Below, one piece after another: positions 57,815 through 64,000 of a DNA stretch of 64,000 nucleotides. Position 1 is the stretch's first letter; the number at the start of each line of letters is the position of its first letter. Source of the stretch: Endomychus coccineus (taxonomy: Eukaryota; Arthropoda; Insecta; Coleoptera; Endomychidae); NCBI GenBank assembly GCA_958510875.1, contig OY294071.1:35866581-35930580 (forward strand), read 5' to 3'. Made by a program: the position numbers and the translations under genes. Under the pieces are notes generated by a model. That model made no database searches, was not told where the DNA came from, and worked only from the letters and a program-made list of their open reading frames with translations.

Positions 57815-59362
57815 CATTCAAACCTGGTCGGGGCTGCTGCGAGCTCCGACGACATCGCGGCAGTCGCGCCAGAAAAACCTAAAAAGGCGGTTAATCGAAG
57901 CTACTCCTCCCAACCGGTCGGTAAGTAGCTTCAGGTTCCTAAATCGTGTGCCCTGAGTATTCTAATTGAACCCAGAATGACTGCCTTTTGCATCCGGTCT
58001 ATCAAGATCTGCGCCGAGTTCCTACAGGCCGGAATGATGCCGGGAGCAGCTAAGTTTTTGGTACCGACAAGAGCTTGTCGGACCTCATCCTCGCTGACTG
58101 CCTCACACACTTCTGTTTGCTGAAGTTGACGTTCAGCGCAAAACATTTCGAAGTGTGCTCAGGCTGGAGTGTCTAGGTGAATTGGACGCGGTGACTCATA
58201 CACTCCTTTCCAGAACTGCTCAACCTCCTCCACAGTCAGTGGAGCAGCAATTGTGGGCGGTGGAGATTCAAAAAGCCGAGACGGGCTATCGCGAAACAAG
58301 GAATTCTCTCTGATGCGGCTAACCCGTTTGGCCAGATTTCTCCTTACCACGCCCAGGACTCAAATCATATCCGCACAATGTTGCTTGATGGTCGACAACA
58401 CTGTACGTTTTAGTGTGTGATGGTGGCGGTGCAGTTTGGCGGCTATACGCCTAATTTTTGGCGTGAAAGCCCTGCCGCTAGAAATAAAATCCATCACACA
58501 CTGGATCCGAGACGCTTGCTGCCTCGCCGACTGAATTTTGGCCTCGACTTTGTGTAGGGTCCGTTTGGTTTTCTCAATCTGGTCGTGCGGCCTCTCACTC
58601 CGCACTTCCGGAACGAGTCGCTTTGCGGCACCATACACGGCCTCGTTGATTTCCCAGAGGTCGGCGAATTCCGGAAGCTTCTCGTTAATCAACGTGTCCA
58701 ATTCTACCAGCTCGTGTGGTCGTACGGAGACCCTGATATTGATTCGGGTTCTCCTAGTTCTAAGATCAACTTCTGTGTTTTGGAGCAGGCTTGCTCTACC
58801 AGATCTGTTGCGACGCATCACAGGTGGTGCTGGTGCGGCTAGATCCGGTTCTGGTGCTGCAGTCTGCCGGAGATTCGTTCTTATATAGCCGGTTCTACGC
58901 AGGTAGAATACTTGATTCCGCAAGGTTTGTGCGGAAAAGTCACGGCATAGAGGATGCATGATGCGCCAAAGTGCATGCAGCCAGGACATGCATCCCCTAC
59001 GGGCCGGCTCGCTGCGCTCGAAGCAGTCCAGCAAGTCATCTCGAAGTTCATTAGTCCACTCAGAGCGTCCATGTACATTGCGGTGGTCGTCAACTTCGGG
59101 TCCGTCCTTTTGGGCCCCACCCACCTGTCCCTGCTCCTCATCCGACGAGGAGCTGATGTGGGAGGCCAATCTTCTGCTGCCCGTAACAAAAGATGTACCC
59201 TCTGCTGGGTTGTTAGCCCAGCATCGGGACGGCATCGGTATTGAGTGAGGTTACCGAGGCGATGTAACCCCGACTTCTTATCGAGGTTGTCCCCTCTACG
59301 CTCGGATATGTGGTGGCGCTACTCACCAGTGAGCAAACCGAGATCTGTTCAACCCTGCATAC
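57815..59362 (-). pseudogene. R4/Dong-like LINE, internally deleted copy (minus strand)
   Basis: Begins on the minus strand after a (TA)n tract. The 291-codon frame 59235-58360 is the N-terminal part: 'WTNELRDDLLDCFERSEPAR', then 'SWLHALWRIMHPLCRDFSA' and LRNQVFYLRRTGYIRTNLR, a hydrophobic/tryptophan pattern I take to be the DNA-binding N-terminus. A TGA at 58357-58359 and another at about 58147-58149 interrupt an otherwise continuous frame that goes on with 'RRNLAKRVSRIRENSLF' and 'LTVEEVEQFWKGVYESP', then VRQALVGTKNLAAPG (the start of the RT domain). There it jumps directly to IIPACRNSAQILIDRMQKAV, the extreme C-terminus, so RT and endonuclease are deleted. The 3' UTR and poly(A) (as T11 at 57816) match the plus-strand copy. 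Confidence 0.8.
58030..58045 (-). other. Deletion junction in the R4-like copy
   Basis: The sequence GCCCGGCATCATTCCGG region joins the RT-start motif (...LAAPG) to the C-terminal peptide (IIPAC...). The plus-strand copy has ATCATTCCGGCCTGTA at 61910, so the junction shows short homology consistent with deletion during or after integration. Confidence 0.65.

Positions 59363-59402
<40 letters not shown>
59363..59402. repeat. (TA)n microsatellite 1
   Basis: About 40 bp of alternating TA at the 5' end of the minus-strand R4-like copy. Confidence 0.9.
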
Positions 59403-59404
<2 letters not shown>

Positions 59405-59536
59405 GAACTGGATTCTCGGGTATTGATCCGCGTTGTCTGGTTTCGGTCCTCAAACGGACCAATTTCACGACGTTTCGGCAAAGTCGCATTTGCCATCTTC
59501 AGGTGATTCGACCGTAGAGTCTGGAAAATCTAGGCG

Positions 59537-59540
<4 letters not shown>
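59403..59540 (-). mobile_element. Short element with hammerhead-like motif between TA tracts
   Basis: About 138 bp, GC-richer than the surroundings and bounded on both sides by (TA)n. The minus strand carries a hammerhead-like core at 59464-59516. It shares only the core with the inverted repeat to its right. Confidence 0.6.
59464..59516 (-). ncRNA. Hammerhead-like motif, class 2
   Basis: Minus strand: TCAC, CTGAAGA, T, GGCAAA, TGCGAC, TTTGCC, GAAA, CGTC, GTGA. Stem II has 6 perfect pairs, stem I TCAC/GTGA is 4 pairs, and ACGT forms a minimal palindromic stem III. One unpaired T between the box and stem II is not canonical. Confidence 0.5.

Positions 59541-59580
<40 letters not shown>
59541..59580. 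repeat. (TA)n microsatellite 2
   Basis: About 40 bp of alternating TA. Confidence 0.9.
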
Positions 59581-59581
<1 letters not shown>

Positions 59582-59673
59582 CTGCTTCAGGTTTCCGCGG
59601 GCGTTGTATGCTGTATTAGGTTGCCGGGATATACTCCGCGTTGTCGTAGATTGGTTTCGATAGAAACCGTTGA

Positions 59674-59718
59674 TATGACGACGTTTCGGCACAATCTCAT
59701 GTGCCATCTTCAGGTCTT
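59674..59718 (-). ncRNA. Hammerhead-like motif, class 2 (left arm)
   Basis: Minus strand: GAC, CTGAAGA, T, GGCACA, TGAGAT, TGTGCC, GAAA, CGTC, GTC. Stem II 6 of 6 pairs. Stem I GAC/GTC 3 pairs. Confidence 0.45.
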
Positions 59719-59878
59719 CTCTTCAGGTCTTCTCTTCAGGGCTGCTGCCAACAAACTCAATCAGACGCATCAAACCGGCAAAATCATCCAGATGTAACAA
59801 GGATACATAAAACACCAACAGGATCAACGGAGATCAGTTTCAAGTTAACTCGAAGCAGAGCAGCAGCCCTGAAGAGAA

Positions 59879-59918
59879 GACCTGAAGATGGCACATGAGC
59901 TTGTGCCGAAACGTCGTC
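59879..59918 (+). ncRNA. Hammerhead-like motif, class 2 (right arm)
   Basis: GAC (59879-59881), CTGAAGA (59882-59888), stem II GGCACA/TGTGCC, GAAA (59908-59911), CGTC, GTC (59916-59918). Mirror copy of the left arm, differing by one loop base. Confidence 0.45.
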
Positions 59919-59983
59919 ATATCAACGGTTTCTATCGAAACCAATCTACGACAACGCGGAGTATATCCCGGCAACCTAATACA

Positions 59984-59985
<2 letters not shown>

Positions 59986-60055
<70 letters not shown>
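59986..60055. repeat. (TA)n microsatellite 3
   Basis: About 70 bp of alternating TA directly at the 5' end of the plus-strand R4-like copy. Open frames through it are artefacts of the repeat. Confidence 0.95.
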
Positions 60056-60058
<3 letters not shown>

Positions 60059-62000
60059 TCAGGACTCTATACTCTACAAGCGCAACCTTTCCATGGCCTG
60101 GATTGACTACCGCAAGGCATTTGATTCAACATCACATGAGCTATTATTATACTTGCTCCAATGCCTTGCGGTACCTACCCCACTAGTGAGATGCATAGAA
60201 CATCTGTTGCTACTCTGGAAGACCCGTTTTGCCATCACATCAGGCACACGACGAGTCTTGACAGAGTTGGTAACATTCAAGAGGGGAGTTTTCCGATGAG
60301 ACTCCTTGAGTCCCCTCTTGTTCAATATCTCACTGCTGCCACTCTCCATTGCTTTAAGACGGACTCGTGGAAATTACTCTGGACCACCGAACGACCGGAG
60401 GCATCAGATCACCCATTTATTTTACGTGGATGAATTGAAACTGTATGCCTCTGGGGAGAAGAACCTCCATCAATCTCTCAATGTGGTTCAGGAATATACA
60501 CGAGCCGTAGGCATGGAGTTGGGATTGGACAAATGCGCAGTGTTTCATTTGAGGAGAGGACGATCTCCGGAAGTGTACGAGAATATGCAGCTTGCCGACG
60601 GAAGCATCTTCAAACACCTCGATGCTGGAGAGACCTATCGATACCTGGGAATTGAACAGCGTCCTAATTATGACGCTTCCCAGGTAAAGGTGGCTCTCCG
60701 CGGCAAATACAGAAACCTTGTTCGAAAGATTTGGTCTTCCGAACTTTCGAGTGGGAACAAGGTGTCTGCAACAAATATGCTTGCCGTTCCAGTCCTGCTC
60801 CACTCTTTTGGAGTGGTGAAATGGACGGTCGATGAGCTGCATAGACTCGATAAAGACACCCGGAAAATGATGCATATCCATCACAGTTTGCATCCTAGAT
60901 CGTCCGTTTCCCGCATTTATCTCCCACGTCATCGGGGAGGTAGGGGACTCCTCAGTCTGGAGGGTCTGCAACGAAGTGTGGTTCTGAGTATAGCTTGTAA
61001 AGTTCATAGGAGCTCGGACCCCCTCCTGTGCCATGTTAAAAGTCACGAATTGGCCGGAGTGGGGGCATTTATCGTTAAGGCAGCACAAAAAGCTGCGGAA
61101 GAACTTGGTCTCGAATTTCAGATCAGTCGAGAAGGCCGACTAGAGGGCAACCTCGAGCTCCTACCTTCTCGCCTGAAAGCCCAGATAAATGCCGCGGAGC
61201 AAGATCTTACGCTCAGGCGGCATGTTGACAAGCCGATACACGGTGTTTTCTATCGAAACATCGAAACGCTCGGCTTGTCAACTAGGCTGACCTTCGGCTA
61301 CCTAAGGTCAGCCGGGCTTACATCCGAGACTGAGGGATTTACCGCAGCTTGCCAAGATGGCGTAATTAAAACCTTGGTCTATCGCCGCAATGTGATGGGT
61401 GTGCAGGTCCCTGATGTCAGCTGCAGGGCCTGTCGAAAGGCGCCTGAGACGCTTTTCCACCTTCTGTCGGCATGTCCGGCAAAAGCGGCCTCGGCGTACA
61501 CCCATCGCCATAATGCGGCCCTACGGGTGCTGTATCACCATCTAAGGCACTCGTACGGAATAGACCAAGAGCCGGTGCTGCCTTACATGCCAGGAGATAT
61601 TGAGTCCGTTGTCGGAAACGAAAAATGCCAGATCTTCTGGAATTATTCGTTTCCGACCGTCAGGTCCATACAAGCAAATAGGCCTGACGTTGTCCTCCTC
61701 GATAAACTAATCAAGACTATGTATGTCATCGAATTCTCCGCTCCGGCAGAGAAGAACATAGTCTTGAAAGAGGAGGAAAAATGGACAAAATATCAAGATC
61801 TCCTGTTCGAGCTCGGCACGCTATACCCAGGCCACAAGGTCGTATTAGTGGTTCTGATCATCGGTGTTTTGGGCGGAATTCTGTCTTCGCTGCGTTCAAA
61901 CTTGAAGATCATTCCGGCCTGTAAGAACTCGGCGCAGATCTTGATAGACCGGATGCAAAAGGCAGTCATTCAATTAGAATACTTAGGGCACACGATTTAG
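60056..62000 (+). pseudogene. R4/Dong-like LINE: RT and restriction-like endonuclease, 5' truncated
   Basis: The element starts at the (TA)n edge just before RT motif A, 'MAWIDYRKAFDSTSHEL' (catalytic Asp). After an in-frame TGA at 60297-60299 where motif B should read QGDSLSP, a 564-codon frame continues: 'SLSPLLFNISLLPLSIAL', motif C 'HLFYVDELKLYAS' (YVDE; the second Asp of YxDD is Glu), 'VGMELGLDKCAVFHLRRG', thumb 'YRYLGIEQRPNYD', then near the C-terminus the zinc motif CRACRKAPETLFHLLSAC (C-x2-C-x8-H-x4-C). The PD-(D/E)xK type endonuclease follows, with RPDVVLLDK, 'MYVIEFSAPAEKN' and KEEEKWTKYQDLLFE. That domain set and order marks LINEs that nick target DNA with a restriction-like endonuclease. 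Clade assignment to R4/Dong is from motif resemblance. A 7-bp deletion near the end shifts the last residues relative to the minus copy. Confidence 0.85.
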
Positions 62001-62126
62001 GAACCTGAAGCTACTTACCGACCGGTGGGGAGGAGTAGCTTCGGTTAACCACCTTTTGGGTTTTTCTGGCGCAACTGCTGCGATGTCGTCGGAGCTCGCA
62101 GCAGCCCCGACCAGGTTTGAATGTGA
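62001..62126 (+). other. 3' UTR of the R4-like LINE with conserved hairpins
   Basis: Both copies (here and 57826-57950, minus) share a 3' UTR with two evident hairpins. GAAGCTAC...GTAGCTTC (8 pairs) lies just after the stop, and GCTGCGA...TCGCAGC (7 pairs) lies before the end, which is followed by poly(A). A structured 3' UTR is what such LINE reverse transcriptases recognise. Confidence 0.65.
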
Positions 62127-62134
62127 AAAAAAAA

Positions 62135-63204
62135 AGTATATATTGCTATTGCTATAGCTATATATACTATTAATTTTTCAACCTGTCGTACTTTTTTGAT
62201 ACAAGATCAAAGAACATTCTGGTAGATCCATGATCAATGTATAACAGCATCAAAAGCATTAACATTGTGTCGCAACAAATTATGGAATTGAGAATCAGCT
62301 GCTTTCTGAGAAAATCATATATTGTTAATTCTTATATGCAATACTTCCTTCATCTGTTAATGCTTGTCATGTGCAAAAATTCTCAAGTTCCCGATTTGAA
62401 TTTAATTGTTGTGCTGTAATATCCTATCCAGTATCCACAGTATTAGAAATGTAAGTTCTTCCACTAGAGAAAATTGCCACCGGTGCTCTTAGAACGATAT
62501 CTCCAGCTGATCAAGTATATTTACCAGCACTTAGGTGAGAATGGCTACCCTTAAGCCGATTTGTAATAAAGGAAGTGCCGATATCGGTGAAATCGGATAG
62601 ACATGGTCATGAAGATAAAAGCCGTGGTGACTGGAACTACAATTTAGTCGAGATAATTTAGAGTCTTTAAGTTGGTCTGCCATTGAGATGTATATCGATT
62701 ATTCAAGCTTGCGTTTAATTATCATTTCAGGGCCTCTATCAGGTGAAAGGGAGACCACTTCTCTGGCAACCGCAAGGGACCTGGCCGCTTCGACATACTT
62801 GGCACGTTCTTCATGCCATCGAATTAATCCTCATCTAAGAAGTCCTTGAGGGAAATATGCTCCCTCAGAACGAATAACCAAAATAACTCAACAAAAGACC
62901 ATATTAGCACCTAGAGTGACGTAAAAATCTTGTGTGATATTATAGAGAGACAAATATCAAAAGAAACGCATAAAGAACGCCTTTTCTCACTCAACTTTCT
63001 ATGATCTGTTTGCTAGATTGCGAAGTAATGAAATTGTGTTCTTTGTGATTTTATAATAAATCAATTCATTTGAGTAGATGGTATTAATTTTATTCTCTGG
63101 TTTCATATACAATTGTGTTGGAAAATTGAATTCCCGTAAGCTGTAATATTTATCTACTAATAATTACATTGGATTGAATCAGCTTGAATTAAATAGAAAA
63201 TCCA
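62135..63204. other. Non-coding stretch
   Basis: No gene recognised. The minus strand has a short protein-like open stretch at 62699-62830 (see findings). Confidence 0.45.
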
Positions 63205-64000
63205 TTCTAAATTCGAATAAAATAAATATTAAAAGTTCGATTTTTACTATTTAATAAATACAACCAAAACTCAACTTGAGTCTTCTCCAGTGAAGCGGAT
63301 CCCACAATCCCTAATATGATAATGTCAGGTACAATTATTCATATAAATTTTTTCATATCCATGCTCGGGATCACCACCAACTTTGTCAAAACCGCTTCAC
63401 AAAAACTTGGTTTTCTATTCCGTGCCAAGAGCTACTTTGCATTCCAGCAGCTCCTCATAATCTACAAAGCACAGATTCCCGAGTACTGCTCACATGTTTG
63501 GAGTTCGGCTCGTAAACATAAGCTGGAGCTCTTGGATTTCATCAAGAAGAGAACTACTTGTCTGATTGATGATGTCACACTTACGAGTTCATTGACCTCT
63601 CTAGAACATCGTAGGAAGGTGGGAGATCTCTCCCTTTGTTCCACAACGAGAGATTCCAGATAAGTGGACTAGACGAGCTCAAAATAGTCACCTCTTCATT
63701 GTCAAGCTCGAAACCTGCCAAACTTCTTCCTACCAGACTTCATTTTCCATCGAACAGCAAAGTTGTAGAACTCTTTACCTAATGAGTTTTTTCCCTATGC
63801 CTATAACCTCCAAACCTTTGAATACATATCCCCTCTCCCAACGTTCCACCGCTAACTCACACGATGTTCCTCTAACATTATAGGTTGCCCTTTCGTGTAG
63901 TCAAAGTATAAAAAAATATAAATAAATGTGACTTTCGCTAACCCAGTAGAGTACTTTGTAATATATGTTCAAAGAAGCTACTGTGTTAGTGAAACTGTAG
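63205..64000. mobile_element. MITE of the 2.94-3.42-kb family, interrupted by X1
   Basis: The left end resembles 2950-3000 (AATAAAATAAATATTAAAAG, TCGATTTTTACT, TTTAATAAAT). The right part from 63925 has the arm landmarks TTTCGCTAACCCAGTAG and GAAGCTACTGTGTTAG. The window ends inside the element. The X1 fragment lies between. Confidence 0.65.
63245..63920 (+). pseudogene. X1 LINE 3' fragment nested in a MITE
   Basis: Contains the C-terminal blocks 'SMLGITTN', KTASQKLGFLFRAKSYFAF, 'QQLLIIYKAQIPEYCSHVWS' and SLTSLEHRRKVGDLSL, then the tail landmarks CTCACACGATGTTCCTCTAA and GTAGTCAAAGTATAAAAAAA ending near 63918. Frame broken in several places. Confidence 0.85.

Larger units (their letters stand above)
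59608..59986. mobile_element. Inverted-repeat element with a hammerhead-like motif in each arm
   Basis: Arms 59608-59748 and 59860-59986 are near-identical inverted copies spanning CTGTATTAGGTTGCCGGGAT, GTCGTAGATTGGTTTCGATA, GACGACGTTTCGGCAC and GCAGCAGCCCTGAAG. The spacer is about 110 bp. The arms are bounded by (TA)n and contain the class 2 motif on the minus strand (left) and plus strand (right). Confidence 0.85.

Noticed and set aside
58538..59248. Several plus-strand open frames of 85-116 codons
   Set aside because: They are antisense to the 291-codon N-terminal frame of the minus-strand R4-like copy and have no recognisable content.
59245..60106. Frames containing long I-Y repeats
   Set aside because: They are translations of (TA)n microsatellites joined to neighbouring element sequence.
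60417..61088. 223-codon open frame on the minus strand
   Set aside because: It lies antisense within the R4-like RT frame, which has clear motifs. It is a shadow of that frame.

Overview
The window is a stretch of AT-rich eukaryotic nuclear DNA. Intron-bearing exons with GT/AG borders, Jockey/CR1-, I- and R4-type LINE debris, Penelope-like elements, MULE and Tc1/mariner relics, foldback elements and satellites together point to an insect. A beetle is plausible but the sequence does not prove it. Coding density is very low, and almost every protein-like stretch is a decayed mobile element.

Host genes: two phase-matched exons on the minus strand, an Ig-domain exon (35066-35374) and the first half of a fibronectin-III domain (20416-20539), appear to be consecutive exons of an Ig/FN3 cell-surface protein separated by a 14.5-kb intron. 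Inside that intron, on the same strand, is the 3' end of an unrecognised spliced gene: exon 28197-28354, a 100-bp intron, terminal exon 27845-28096 and an AATAAA signal. It could be a nested gene or an alternative ending of the Ig gene.

Repeats by region: 0-5 kb has a MULE relic, a 166-bp satellite, a 480-bp palindromic MITE and a cluster of hammerhead-ribozyme repeats. 5-16 kb has LINE and mariner relics and a TIR element. 16-20 kb is a large nested inverted repeat with a hammerhead pair at its centre. 21-34 kb holds several copies of one CR1/Jockey-like LINE (called X1 here) and RNase-H-bearing I-like LINE pieces. 34-38 kb has two more hammerhead pairs and another LINE. 41.35-45.22 kb is a 177-bp dimeric satellite. 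47-57 kb has palindromes, X1 pieces, two different Penelope-like (GIY-YIG) remnants and a hammerhead tandem. 57.8-62.1 kb has two copies of an R4/Dong-like LINE with a restriction-like endonuclease, in opposite orientation around (TA)n tracts. 63.2-64 kb is a MITE with X1 nested in it.

The most interesting signal is a family of 350-390-bp repeats carrying type I hammerhead ribozymes: CTGATGA core, GAAA, a palindromic stem III and a two-part stem I with a compensatory base change. They occur as head-to-tail tandems or as divergent inverted pairs. A second hammerhead-like class (CTGAAGA...GAAACGTC, with a covarying stem I) lies in the (TA)n block and 83 bp downstream of a Penelope-like C-terminus. 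This suggests Penelope-type or retrozyme-type elements and small non-autonomous derivatives.
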